DNA of 64,000 bases from Lepidurus packardi (taxonomy: Eukaryota; Arthropoda; Branchiopoda; Notostraca; Triopsidae). Below, piece by piece: positions 50,368 through 64,000 of this stretch; the stretch's first letter is position 1, and every line of letters starts with the position of its first letter. The notes beneath the pieces are model-generated. The model was not told where the DNA came from. It did no database searches and saw only the letters and a program-made list of their open reading frames with translations. The translations under genes were made by a program, and so were the position numbers. The stretch is from contig JAKZAN010000006.1 of assembly GCA_023053545.1 (NCBI GenBank), forward strand, positions 7,259,001 to 7,323,000, written 5' to 3'.

Positions 50368-53300
50368 CTAGCAAACAACAAACACAGGTTAATTCGCGTA
50401 TGTCTTTGAATTGCAATTTCTTGAGGCAGAGCCGAGCAATATTGTGACAGATTGTGAAAAGCAAGGGGAAGTTACATAGTTGTGCACACAGGAATTTCCT
50501 GTTCTATTTATACCACGATATTATTACTCTTCAATTCACAAGCAATCAAAACGGCTGGGGAGATTATGAGTTGTGATTCAAAGCATTCTTAGATTTAGGA
50601 AGCCGTGATGCGTGCGTAATCGCGGTGAAGAAAAAATAAATGTAAAAAAAGCTAAGAACAGGAATGTGAATAGGCGCCGCGTCACATAATCCGTCCAAAG
50701 AAAAGAAACGGGGCAAGAACAGTCTTTGGTCTCCAAATCCGATAGGATTGAGGTTGACAATCCTGTAATCCCCTCCTGCTGGAGCTTTTACTAGGGTTGA
50801 CTGGGGCGGTTCAAAGTGCACAAATGGAAAGTCTTAAGCTAAAACCTTACGTATTCAATTAAGCACATCCATGATTGACGCGAACGGCCCGAGTTATATT
50901 GTTTTCGTCACGTCTAGCATAATTTCCCTATCAAATTAGGCATTTTGCCATAAAGGCGGTTTACCATTATAATCCCATAAGAAATCCCCTTCGCCCAAAG
51001 TTCCGAGTATGAAAAGCCCTCCAGTCGTTGAAGAAGCTGTCTTCTTTTCTAATAACAATTCCCAGGGCTCAAAATGAGATTATTAGTGCAACAGGACTCG
51101 CTTTTGTATAGTCCAAAGGCCTTTATGGTCAAACGCTGATCGTGGGGTGACTGACGAACTGGTGAAGTAGTGGGTGGAGTCTTTGGGCGATTAAAAACGC
51201 AACTATCCCGGAACTGCTCGGCAGGATTATCAGTCTAGGTAATATAAACGTGCCTTTTATTATCAGACATTAGTAATCCCAAGGCAAAAGGCTTTATAGA
51301 AGAAACGAAATGGAACTCCAAAACGCAGAGTCATGCTATCGCAGCGCGATTTTTATGGCCGTCTTTTAATAACGGTCAAACCGAGGGCTCTTCTTATAGT
51401 TAGAGGCTGGCTTGGAAAAGGATTTTTTGCTTTTCTTGGTCTCGTTTTTATTATTTCTCTTGCCAAGAGACCCATAATCCTTGGGCAGTAAAGAATCCAG
51501 CTTATCCATGCCGGTTAGCCCTCCAGCTGTACTGCTCCAACCAGACTTAATAACAGACATTAAGAAGCCAAGGCAATTTACGATAGCTGGCAGGCACCGC
51601 CGTGTGCCCCTCAGTTATTTCTATTATACCATTGCCAGCGTCTATAGCGTGAGGATGGACTATTATTTGGATTTCTAGGTTAAGCTACTTCTTTTGAAAA
51701 GGATTAGAGTTTGGCTGGCTGGGAAACGTAGCAAATAGCAATAGGTAAAAAAAAAAGAAAAAACATATTTGAGAATGAGGGCAAGACGGCGAACCGTAAA
51801 ATGTCAAATTAAAGTGCCTTTTTTCCCTACGCAGGCAGTAGTAATATGTGATTCATGCCTCACTAGCTTTTGCTTTATTATAATCGCCTATATGGGTTAA
51901 AGCCAGCAGTTCGTATTTGGAACAGCCACAAATGCCGCGTGTGTATACGGTATATGGCGCAGCTTTAGCGTGACAACACCACGGTAGTATGATCCATGTT
52001 ACTTTTAGCTCAGAAAGGAAAGTGTATATAATCTAGGAACTTGTGTGGCATTAGCCATGATTTATAACATTCCTAAAGTTTTGCCCTCAGTTATAATACG
52101 TTTCTTCTATTCTACCTTAAGAAGCTACTCCCCCCATGCGAATTTCCTAAACGGTTTGACTGGGAAACTGGAACAATTTTTTTTTCTTCTGGACAAACAT
52201 CCCTCCCTCGCCATTTCTCTTTCCGTGGTTTAAGCATCTTGAATGCTTCGGTTTGTTTCACGATGTCCATTTGGAAACGGGAGTTTACGTCGGGTGACGG
52301 AGGAAGGTTTAGGGTTAAGGAGCACTTGGGTCCCTGTAGAGGGATCGGAGCGGGTATCCCCATAAAGTGCGGCTTTGATTGAGGCAGGGCCGTAGAAAGC
52401 CCCTGTCTCAGCGTTGTCTCGTGATAGCGGCAAATTGCATGGATCACACACAGCCGTATTGCTAAGCACGTGGAGTTAGATGTAACGTTTAGACGAGTCC
52501 TCCGAGTCTTCTTCAACTTACGTACCAAAAAAAGACTTCGGGTGGTGTGATATAGAACGCCCGCCACCGTATAACTATATCCCACACCCATAGCAAAAGA
52601 AGGTGATATATACTGAAGCCCAAATGACCAGTGGTGCAGCATCCCAAAGGCCAGGACTTAAAAAGAGGGGGTAAGGGGTCGGGGGAAAAGGAGAGTAAGG
52701 CACAGAAACCTCTTTACTGTCGACCGAGTTGAGTTTGCAATAAGTCGTATAACTAAAGTACCGGGAGCGGCGGACGTCGAAGCAAAAGCTTAAGCCCTAA
52801 ATAACAAGAACAACGCGCGTAACATGTAGATATATGTTATGGGGTTGGTAAAGCTAAGCCATGGCCGCTCAATGAACATTCATTGTTGGGGAGGAGAATA
52901 TTGTTATACAGGAGGAGGCTTTTCCCCGAAGATGAAGATTCGTCCCCGAAGAAGGTTTGGGGGTAAAACAGAGGCGCCGAATTGAAATTCCTTAAGATAC
53001 TAAGTGAAGACCGCATCGGTTCATAAGAGAGAGTATATACGGATGATGGTTAGAATAGATAGGCGCTAATGGGCACTTTGATTAGGTTATCAGCCAAATG
53101 TGTTTGTGGAGCGAAACTCCTGGGAGCTAATCTAGCTACACTGCGTCCACTAAACCCCACTTTAACCCTATCGAGTAGGGAAAAAGGGGGGTCAGGAGAG
53201 GGAGGAACCAACGGATAAATGTCGAAGTAATGCGGGCCCCGGCCATCGCCTAGGGTTTGCTTCATTGTGCTTTAATCAAGGGACTATCAAACCAACCATC

Positions 53301-55036
53301 AAGGCTTTTTAATCAGGCCTGGGGGAAACCCCACCAGAAAAAAAGGAAAAATGGTATCAACAGTGGGGGAAAGGAGATTAGCCTGATCTTTCTTTAGTTT
53401 TTTTAATCTTCTTTTTGCTTCCTTGATTTTTTACTTTTTGCTACTAGGGGCATCGTTGCCGTATTGCTTTAACCCTCTTAACGTGCTCAACTTTTAAACC
53501 GGTTTCCAGCGAAGCTTTGAACAGGTAAGGAAACACTCAATGCGAAACAGTGGACAGTTCAGGAATGATGGAATCCCGTTAGGTAACCTTCTATCTACCT
53601 TGATGATATGGTCTAGAATTATCGTTAATTATCTTTCGTTGCAGTGAGACCAGATCATTTGGAGATTTCCAGCAACGAGAGGAACGCGAGCAACGAATTC
53701 TTTTGCACACTTAGGGTTTTAGGAGTTGGAAGACGCTTTTGGATTTGCCATTGCCAACACAACACTGCATTTATGGAAGCGACGTGACTTCGCAGAACGC
53801 ATATAAGCTTTGGGATCTTTAGGATGTGGAGTATTAGAGGTATTAGTGTGAAAAGCGCTTCTGAACATGGGCGAACGAAATAATAAAAAAACGAGAGAGC
53901 AAGCCTATGCATGTTGGGAAACTCGGGAAATTCGGGATAAGACGCTTCACTAGGGTCCATGTGTCTTTAGATGTGTGGGGGGACTAAAAAATCTAAGACT
54001 GCGACCAAACTTTATCCTTTTTATAAATAGCAGAAGATGAAGCTTTGCGTAGTACCCTAATAACGACACCCGTCTCGGGCAAGCAAAATCACGGGATTGT
54101 GGAAAAGGCCCGTGCCGACTATATGCGTACTTGAAACTAGAGTATCGGAGTTAGTTGGACGGTTACATTGACATGCAACCTCTTCTGGTGGATTGACGGA
54201 GAGCACATATGGCAGTCAAGAAAAACGTCGGGTTGGAAACCTGAAAAAGGCATTTTCTTGAGCCGCGGAAGAAGGAGATCAAGGAATGCTGGGATAGGTA
54301 AGCTTGAAATTAATTTCAACAGTTGAAGTAATACCACGTGCTGTACTCTCATTTTGTCTTAGATATCTCGTAAATAAAGTGGACCCTGCTGCGCTCCCGG
54401 AGAAGATTATCAAGCTCTCGTTAGTTTTCTTTGGGATGTATGAATTGAAGCGTGGATATGAGTGTGCAGCTTCCGTGATCCCTTTCTCGATCACGTCCGG
54501 CCTTTTCAAGGGATCGGCTTTGGGGTAAAGCCTTCCGTCTTCCTCATCACCACTTTTACTAACGTCGAGAGTTGCCTCCATTTGTGATCTGCTGCTGCTT
54601 TTATTTCTCAAAAACCCTTGCACCCCCTTTCCCTCTAATCCATCTTACGCTGTTTCATCAGTCATCGAGCGCTTAATCTGCTTAAAACTCCTCAACCGGA
54701 TTTGGGGGGGGGGCTTGCAAAAGGTTCCAGTTGGGACAGGCAAGGGGAGATTAAACTGTGCAGCTATGGGAAACTCCAGGGAACATGAGCCCCCGGATTT
54801 CCATATAGCTCCCTTTCCTATCGTCCTGGCTCTCTGTGTTCGCTTCGCCCATTTTCCCTTTTACTTTACACATTTTCGATGGTCGATTGTGTCGGAACTC
54901 CCTCTTCGCATTTTGCTTTTAGCCCCTTCAGAAAAGAGGGAGAAATTTGTGTTGTACCCCTCCCCACCCCACTCCTTTGGGCTGCTTTATCCTTGTCTCT
55001 AGCGACGAACGGAGCAGGAGCAGGAGGCAGGGATTA

Positions 55037-55093
55037 TGGCTTAGCGCTTAGGAAGCTTAGAGCTTTCGGGCTTAAGAGCTTACGGGCTTAGGA
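55037..55093. repeat. Degenerate short tandem repeat based on GCTTA
   Basis: GGCTTA, GCGCTTA, AGCTTA, GGGCTTAA, GAGCTTA and GGGCTTA follow each other at 8-12 base spacing. Similar GCTTAAGC words recur at about 52788 and 56580. It is probably a decayed simple repeat. Confidence 0.5.
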
Positions 55094-55557
55094 AGATCCC
55101 AAAAGAGAACGAAGGCTGTATGGATTGACCCGAATACTTCTTTGCTTTCCCCCCGGTTTTCACGTATCCAGCACAGAAGTTGACTGGGTTCACAGAAACG
55201 CATTAAGCAATCAGTTTGAAGGCGCTTTCTCAGAAAAACTCTTTTTCGTGGCATTACGTAGTTGCTTACATTTCTCGAGTCGGTTCCGGAAGAAGGTGGA
55301 AAAGACCATAAGCATGTCAACATACTACGGCCCGTACGCTCGGCTGACATTAGCACTTACTTACCGTCTTGCGGTGGATGACCGGAAAGGTCCAACAATG
55401 ATTTGCTGCTTGGATGCAGCAGTTCTGTGTTGATCTTCACGTCCTGATTTCGCATGGGCATCGGAGAGGTCTACAGGAAACGGGGTATAAGTCGTTATAA
55501 TGTCATAGATAATCTCTTCACAAAAAATGCAGCGGAACAACAGAGGAACGCGTGTCA

Positions 55558-55596
55558 CGGTAAGGTACGTTACGTTAGGTAAGGTGCGTTACGGTA
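55558..55596. repeat. Short degenerate tandem repeat (GGTAAGG / ACGTTA words)
   Basis: GGTAAGG, ACGTTACGTTA, GGTAAGG and GCGTTACGG alternate over about 40 bases. No gene signal is attached. Confidence 0.5.
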
Positions 55597-57950
55597 CACC
55601 AGAATATACCCAAAAAACGAGGAACAAGCACGTGGTGTCGGGAGCAAAATACCGTAGTCACATGTGTACTCGGTGGTCGTAAGAAAATACACACAGATAT
55701 TTCGCCCGTAAATGTAAGTAAATGACTTACCATGGCGGGAAGAGATTCAACAACAACCGAATTCATTTTGTCACGCTCTTTTTCACGTTCTGTCACGGTA
55801 AATGTACCTGTCCCAGGTGTCGCACTCTCCATGTCTGCAAATCTACTGAGGCAGCGGCAATGTGGGACATAGTACTTGTACCCGCTGCGTGCGAGAGCGG
55901 AGGCAAATCAACGCAGGTCCAAAAACGCTGGCATTAGTAAGGGCTGTCGCTGTCGGCCCAGAGTTGAGCGCAAAGGCGGGAGGAAGCAAAAGTCTTCACT
56001 CCACCTTCGGAATGACGTCAAATCCTTAATCTATCACGGCAAACCGTCCAACAATGAAAGTGAGATAGGAGAACTGGAGAAAGACGGGGGGAAATGAGTT
56101 TGTATGACAAATCCTTGAATGATTTGAATGATTGTATAATGCTGTTGAATCATATATATGCGTTGACAGACCCGTTTAAGCCTAGGGTTGGGCAAATAGT
56201 TTGTTTCCAACGGATATTTACTTTCCTTGTGGTTATTGAGAAAGCGTTCGGCGGACTGACCAACCGATTAAGGGATTCACAATGCGCTAGATCTCTTTGC
56301 CTACGTATATATCTTGGGGGAAGAAAGCTTGATAAAGATGCTGGGGTGTGAGTAGGGATTTTGTAATCTTTTCTTTCTTCCTTCTTTTTTATTACACACC
56401 CCTATCTAGTTATGCAGAGAAGAGCTGGCTGCCTTTCTTTGAAACACGTTTTGGGTGAAAAGCGCCTGCTCCTTCGCATACAGATAAGCAGCTCAGGCTT
56501 AAGTTAAGCCGGCTTCCAGGACGTTGTCTTCTGCGACTCTATCGCCATAATGGACAGGCGATGTTGCAACGCTAGGAAAGCTTAAGCTAATCCACTTTTT
56601 TCTACGTTTCTTATTCTTTTATGGGTGTGCGGAGAAGGGCAACTCGACTGGTGCGTTCGAAACGAAGGCGAAGGCAAACTGTGTGCTTGGGTGCTGTCTC
56701 AAAAACCTGCATGCTGAATGTTATTTCCACGCGCAAGGCTTTTCTCTGCCAAGAAATCCCTTTATTCTCAACTGACTCACATAAGGAATGGAAGGCAGAC
56801 GATGGCATTCACAACGGCTTAACCATCATCCAACGTGACTTGCTTAATGACAGGTTGATGCAGCGCCATACAAAACTGCCAGCCTGGCCAGGATTGTCCA
56901 AAGCTGGATTTGAACTATGCATCTCTGTTCTCAATGCTTTCTCGGACTCAAAACACTTTGTGAGTCCATTTTCATTCCCGCTTTGCATAAGCTTCTCAAC
57001 ATGGTAATCGAAGTTTTTTGCCTTTTATTCCCCAGCAGCCAAGCCTAAGAATGGAGAGAATAAGCAACTTGCAGAGTTTGGGATTTGGCTCCACTGTATA
57101 TACATCGCAAGCGTTCGCGTCTTTTCGTTCTACTCTAAGCCCTTCGGACATCCCGTGAACGGATCTGTGAAGCAGATACTTAGAGAATGAAGAGCAAGTT
57201 ATCGAAAAGAAGGAAAGACGACGAGGTTTATTGACCGTTGCTACACTGATGAGATGGGGACCATGTAGCCGATTGGCTTTTAATCCGATGTGTCAACAGT
57301 GCTGACCGTTTAAATCGGACGGCTGGGGAAAAAAAGAAGAGCAGTGAAAAAAGTAGACCGGGATTGTGAGAGCGCTGAATATCGGAGACCCATTCACCAC
57401 ATTCAAACTATTATACTGCTTCTCCCTTGCCCTCAGATAAGTGAAAACGGCTCATAGTCGAGGGCTAACAGGAAGATCAGCATACACGAGAAAATGGACA
57501 ATAAGCATCCGTAAGCTTGTGATATTGAATGCGCGTTCCGAGGGTGCCTGCAGATCTTACGAACGAAACCCTTTAGATTTAATTATTGTGTACTGTGGTC
57601 TACACATATGGCTTGTTCGGTAGTCAAGTGGGCGTTACGTATAGTACCTATGATACCCCCTTGTTAATCTCCATTTCTAATCTATATTTTATTAGGTCTT
57701 ATTCGCGGGATCTTATTCTTAAAATTGAATTCCTATTACGTTGAAATACATTCGGCAATAACGTTGGTCGTAAAGGAGTGGACGAAATTTTAGCGGCCCC
57801 GGGAAGCAAACTTGAAATTCATAATTAGTCCTTTTATAAAGGCCGCTAGATGACCCTAGTGCTGTTCCTGCTTTCTCGCTTTTGTAGACTCAGCTGGGCA
57901 TAGTGCTAGTGTAAGAGGAATTTGTTTTCTTACTTGCCATTAAAATCAAA

Positions 57951-60708
<2,758 letters not shown>

Positions 60709-60829
60709 AGGCGTACCCTGGTGAATGAGTACCATAGCAGAATTCTAGTTTTATGTGAATCACAACAGAGTGGTGTCGAGTCTTTTGTTCAGAGAACTGT
60801 TATTACTGGTGTAAGAGAAGTTTGTCACT

Positions 60830-60835
60830 AATAAA
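60830..60835 (+). terminator. Polyadenylation signal of SdhA
   Basis: AATAAA 122 bases after the SdhA stop codon. The 3' end of the convergent DUF4789-like gene lies about 90 bases further on. Confidence 0.75.
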
Positions 60836-60924
60836 GGAATTTCTTGTAATCATACAATCATACCTATGACTTGTGGGATTAGGATATTGGGTGAATGCTC
60901 TACCGGTGTTTATAATGATTAGTC

Positions 60925-61919
60925 CTACCAGTGGTTGAAATCCTTTGCAATGCATTTACGCCTTCTTGATGAGTAAGTGAATTGAGCACCACAGGGATCA
61001 TGAGTTTGCAGAAATGAAGATTCTTTGCAGTCTCCAGATTGAAGTGATTTGGACCCAGCGTTACAGAGACGTTGAGGAGACCAGCGCGTGAAATGATAAT
61101 AACTGAAGCATTGAACCATACTTGTTAGAGGAGATATTTCTATCTCTCCCTCTTCGCATGGTCCTTGAGTGTGAAGCTCGTAACATGCCTCATGACCGTA
61201 AGTCCATTTCACGTGATGACCATCAGCAATACAATCTGTTTCTTCGCAAATAGTTTCGCCTTTGCTTCCTAGGGTTACCCATTGACCTGGTGGACATGGA
61301 CCCTGTAAATACATGTCGAAACAAGTAGAAGCTTGTGATTTCTAAATTCCTGCATTATAGAAAAATGTCTAGATTTATCATTACTTGAGTAAATCTTTTA
61401 TAGCACATGTTCAACTTCTTGACGTAAATCAGATCCGTGGGAAAGCAGTCACAAGTCCCTTCGTATAAAGATTTACGAAAGATTATCATATCGGCGGGGC
61501 AATGTTCATCGGATCTGATTCGGACACAGTCATCCACGTCCTCATAATGTATGTACGTAGTTCTTAGCAGGCCGTCCGAAGCAAGGAAGATTTTTGTCAT
61601 CCCATTGGCAATAACCCTCGACACCGGAAATGATGTTCCCTTGAGAAAGGCTATCGTCCGCTATTCCCTGGTAATAATCTGAGTGTGGCGTTTGTCTGCG
61701 CATTCTCTGAGCTTCGTGATCTTGCTGGTAAATAGGTAAAAGTTCATTGAAGTGTTTCGCACACTCAGAACCTAAGGCTGCGCCTGTTAGATCGTCTTGC
61801 GATACATCTCCGGAAGTCAGAGCTATATGTGCCTTCGAACGAATATTTGACCTTCAGAACAAGGTCCTTGTGTGTGACAGACGTACCTTTCCTTCGCTAA
61901 ACGAAATTCACAATATGAC
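60925..61919 (-). CDS. DUF4789-like secreted cysteine-rich protein, partial and possibly frame-broken
   Basis: Two clear downstream exons: 61385-61653 (approximately) and 60925-61302, joined TQ-GPCPPGQWVTLGSKG and ending ...RKCIAKDFNHW. Cys-spaced 'TQGPC.(E)G' motifs recur (TQGPCEEGEIEI, TQGPCSEGQIFV), as in the arthropod DUF4789 family of probable extracellular proteins of unknown function. Further upstream (61655-61919), after an acceptor at about 61920, similar coding sequence is visible (CEFRLAKERYVCHTQGPC; then SECAKHFNELLPIYQQDHEA). However, it does not stay in one frame with the 61385-61653 exon: a shift is needed near 61820 and another between about 61650 and 61720, unless unseen introns explain them. 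No signal peptide or start was found; a candidate upstream exon lies near 62110-62180. It could be a recent pseudogene, a sequence with indel errors, or a gene I have mis-spliced. It is convergent with SdhA. Confidence 0.6.
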
Positions 61920-62991
61920 CTAAGTTTACGATATTAAATTGTTTGTTGAAATTTTAGTCTTGATGTTTTTACACTTCTGGCTGTACATAGTTTCTAAGGC
62001 TAGAAATTGAGAAGTATTAGAAGCGTAAACCACCCAAAAACAATTGCCAGGTAATACTTGAAAATACTTGAAAAGTGAAAAAAAAAATTTAACAAGATTT
62101 AGTTTAGCTATTTACGGATACTAATACCATAGTCGCTTGGGCATACAGCGTAGGATCGCAATTCGAGAATCACCCGTGAAAGCCACTGAAACACTAAGAG
62201 TAAAGATTTCTGTTTTGTGAGACCTGTTTTTTATGTCTTTGGGTTGAATGTGCTTTTCAAGAGCATTGGCAAGGAGTAGACAATTGATGCGTTCGCCAAT
62301 TTCCCACTAATTGATGCGTTCGCATTTTAAATTTTACATATAATATAATACAGGAAATATTTGGTTGAGATATGATCACTGTAATGTAGGAGAAGTAACA
62401 CAACCAATGTTGAAGGAATATCTTACCGATGTAGTTTCCTAAGTTAACCACAAAGTAGCCGTAATCCGTAATATATGCAGATTCTGCTTCTTAGTTCTGC
62501 ATAAATTGAAGTTTATTTCGGAGCAAGAAATTTTGGAATACATCCAAAAAGAAAAATGTCAATCCGAGTTTAAAAATTACGTTAACTGTAGTGTAAGAGC
62601 ATAATATCTTCACTAGCAAAAAGGATAAAATAAGAAAGTGCTCGGCAACCAGCATGAATCAAGAAATTTATTCTTATCAATAGCTTTTGTCTTCTGTTTT
62701 CCAGACACGCTTGTAACTTCCTTGGCTGGGTAAAATATTACTTAATCTTCCGGTTTCCATGACGTGGGTAAAGTTAATTCAGTTTTGAGAACATCAAGTC
62801 TATATGAAAATATCACGCATTTTATTCAAGTTTATTAAGCAGGTGAAAAGGGAATAATTTGTGGAAGAAACATAGATATTGAGGATAACGAAGTTTTGGT
62901 CGAGGTTGGTAGCTTCGATGCAAATGAGGTTCTAGCGTGTCGGGAAAACGAAGGGAGGCATTTATACAAGCTATTGATAAAAATAAATTTC
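61920..62991. other. AT-rich interval upstream of the DUF4789-like gene
   Basis: It may hold one more exon of the DUF4789-like gene (minus strand around 62110-62180, after a TGTTTCAG acceptor, reading ...ELRSYAVCPSDYG to a donor). The putative polyadenylation signals of the small ORF (TTTATT on + at 62821 and 62832) also lie here. Nothing else is recognised. Confidence 0.4.
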
Positions 62992-63261
62992 TTAATTCAT
63001 GGTCGCCAAAAGCCCTTTCTTGAGTTGTCCTTTTTGCCAGTGAAGAGGGATTAGCGTCGCTACTAAATGCCATTTACTTGAATGATCTGTTCCTTCTATA
63101 TAAGGATTGACTAGGGAATGTAGGAGGGTTATTGTGTTGAGATCCCTGCGTAATCGTAGTAGTGGTCTGGAAATACATTTCCCACCCGATGTTGATGTAT
63201 ACTTTGCTTGTTTTACGGGAAACTGAACTTGGCGGGGAAAAGTCTTATCCTTCCGTCGCAT
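62992..63261 (-). CDS. Small hypothetical protein, 89 aa, head-to-head with SepSecS
   Basis: An ATG-initiated frame starts MRRKDKTFPRQVQFPVKQAK and ends LLATMN. It is basic (many Arg/Lys), with no signal peptide, membrane segment or domain that I recognise. Its ATG is 76 bases from the SepSecS ATG on the other strand, so the two would share a promoter. AATAAA-type signals on the minus strand occur about 160 bases past the stop (62821-62837). An overlapping open frame of 83 codons (62822-63073) runs in another frame through the same stretch, which lowers confidence. It may be a real small mitochondrial- or nucleolar-type basic protein, or a chance frame. Confidence 0.35.
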   Translation of the reverse strand: MRRKDKTFPRQVQFPVKQAKYTSTSGGKCISRPLLRLRRDLNTITLLHSLVNPYIEGTDHSSKWHLVATLIPLHWQKGQLKKGLLATMN

Positions 63262-63337
63262 TCCGCTTTGGCGCGTTGTAGCAGTAAATATTATTCACGT
63301 GCCGAATGTTTTTTGTAACAAAACAACACTTTGAGAA
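63262..63337. promoter_or_regulatory. Putative bidirectional promoter of SepSecS and the small ORF
   Basis: Only 76 bases separate the two divergent start codons. Compact head-to-head arrangement is common for housekeeping genes in compact arthropod genomes. No definite element was identified, so this is positional inference. Confidence 0.35.
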
Positions 63338-64000
63338 ATGGACAGTGAACTTTTCTTACTAGCTAAGAAAATTGTGCCTGCTGGCTATATACAACAAGCT
63401 GAAGAGGCCAAAAGCTCACGTAAACTCTTAATAAAGCAGTTACTTGAGAAGGTACTTAAATTGTATTAGCGTATTATACGTATACCGAGTTTCGTATCTG
63501 TTTCCCCCGTCAAAAAAATATCTAATACCTAACTTTGAACATGACACAGAAAAAATGGCCAGAGCATGGATGGGATAATGATACAGTCAAATTATTTTTA
63601 AGTGAAGCTGCTCTAATGGATAGCAATAATTTCCCTAAAAATGTTGGCGTGGGAGAAAGGGAGGCAAGAATTTTCTCAGGTAACCTCGCTCCGTATTTTG
63701 CTGTACGTTTTCATACAGTCTTTAAAATTTTCCAGATCTTGTACGGGAACGACACTTAAGATTTGGTCATGGAATCGGACGGTCAGGAGATTTGGTTGAG
63801 ATGCAACCTAAAGCCGCTGGGTCAAGTTTGATTAACGCATTAACCAATGCCCTTGCATTAGATGCGTTAAGGACGCTAGGTGATTAAGAGAATTCAGTTT
63901 AAAAGTTTACGTTTATGATAAAGGAAAACTCACAGGAGTACAAGCAACGGCCGCCTGCTTTGTCTCACCCATGGCAACAGGGATGAGTTTGAGTTTGGTA
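63338..64000 (+). CDS. SepSecS: O-phosphoseryl-tRNA(Sec) selenium transferase, N-terminal part (runs off the window)
   Basis: Exons 63338-63451, 63550-63679, 63736-63879 and 63936 to the window end, with consistent phases. The PLP-dependent enzyme converts phosphoseryl-tRNA(Sec) to selenocysteinyl-tRNA(Sec) in the cytosol using selenophosphate, the last step of eukaryotic selenocysteine synthesis. Matches to the family in order: [18 protein letters not shown]-like N-terminal helix (here [18 protein letters not shown]), [64 protein letters not shown] and [15 protein letters not shown]. The GIGRSGD and QPKAAGSS blocks belong to the conserved substrate/cofactor region; the PLP lysine lies beyond the window. 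Its presence implies that this organism makes selenoproteins, unlike several insect lineages that lost the pathway. Confidence 0.95.

Larger units (their letters stand above)
50368..57950. other. 7.6 kb region with no recognised gene between dve and SdhA
   Basis: I could not assign any coding exon. The longest open frame is a 176-codon ATG frame on the minus strand (52112-52642) without a recognisable domain. A 64-codon Lys/Ser-rich frame lies at 51366-51560 (-). The region should contain the missing 5' exon(s) and promoter of dve. Short repetitive patches occur: GCTTA-type repeats at 55037-55093 and ACGTTA/GGTAAGG-type repeats at 55558-55596. Confidence 0.5.

Noticed and set aside
56621-57007. 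Plus-strand 128-codon open frame in the gene-poor block
   Set aside because: Arg-rich start, no recognisable motif, no splice partners; likely chance.

Overview
The window looks like nuclear DNA of an arthropod, most likely a branchiopod crustacean such as Daphnia. The recognised genes are multi-exon with very short GT-AG introns (about 55-110 bp in CARNMT1, SdhA and SepSecS). They are metazoan orthologues, including the arthropod-type double homeobox factor dve and a DUF4789-like cysteine-rich secreted protein. The species is inferred from gene style only.

The dominant structural fact is that the window is two contigs joined by exactly 100 Ns (25352-25451). The last 22,381 bases of the left contig (2971-25351) are repeated as the first 22,380 bases of the right contig (25452-47831), at a constant offset of 22,481. 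I saw one difference, a single extra G near 24499-24500. Introns, microsatellites and a 27-C homopolymer are the same in both copies. This suffix-prefix arrangement is what an unmerged contig overlap looks like, so the 'duplicated' genes are very probably single genes. The real locus would be about 41.5 kb: 1-2970 followed by 25452-64000.

Layout, left to right. 1-2970: no recognisable gene. Then, in both copies on the + strand: CARNMT1 (carnosine N-methyltransferase, 7 exons, 390 aa), a 3.2 kb spacer, and a CP2/LBP-1/gemini transcription factor (13 exons, 884 aa, with a probable alternative first exon in its 3.7 kb intron). Next comes 7.2 kb of non-coding DNA with a decayed pogo-type DNA transposon, a long hairpin, microsatellites and the poly-C tract. 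After it, on the - strand, is the last exon of dve. Only the right contig carries more of dve (exons to about 50367, 5' end not found). 50.4-57.9 kb: no recognisable gene, possibly dve 5' exons and regulatory DNA. 57951-60708 (+): complete SdhA (12 exons, 665 aa). 60925-61919 (-): a DUF4789-like gene whose upstream part does not read in one frame. 62992-63261 (-): a small hypothetical ORF head-to-head with SepSecS, whose first four exons (63338-64000, +) run off the window.

The genes do not form a functional cluster. They are two developmental transcription factors (gem, dve) with large non-coding surroundings, and housekeeping genes (SdhA in the TCA cycle and respiratory chain, SepSecS in selenocysteine-tRNA synthesis, CARNMT1 in histidine-dipeptide methylation). 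I saw no retrovirus-like or LTR element, CRISPR array, tRNA or rRNA.
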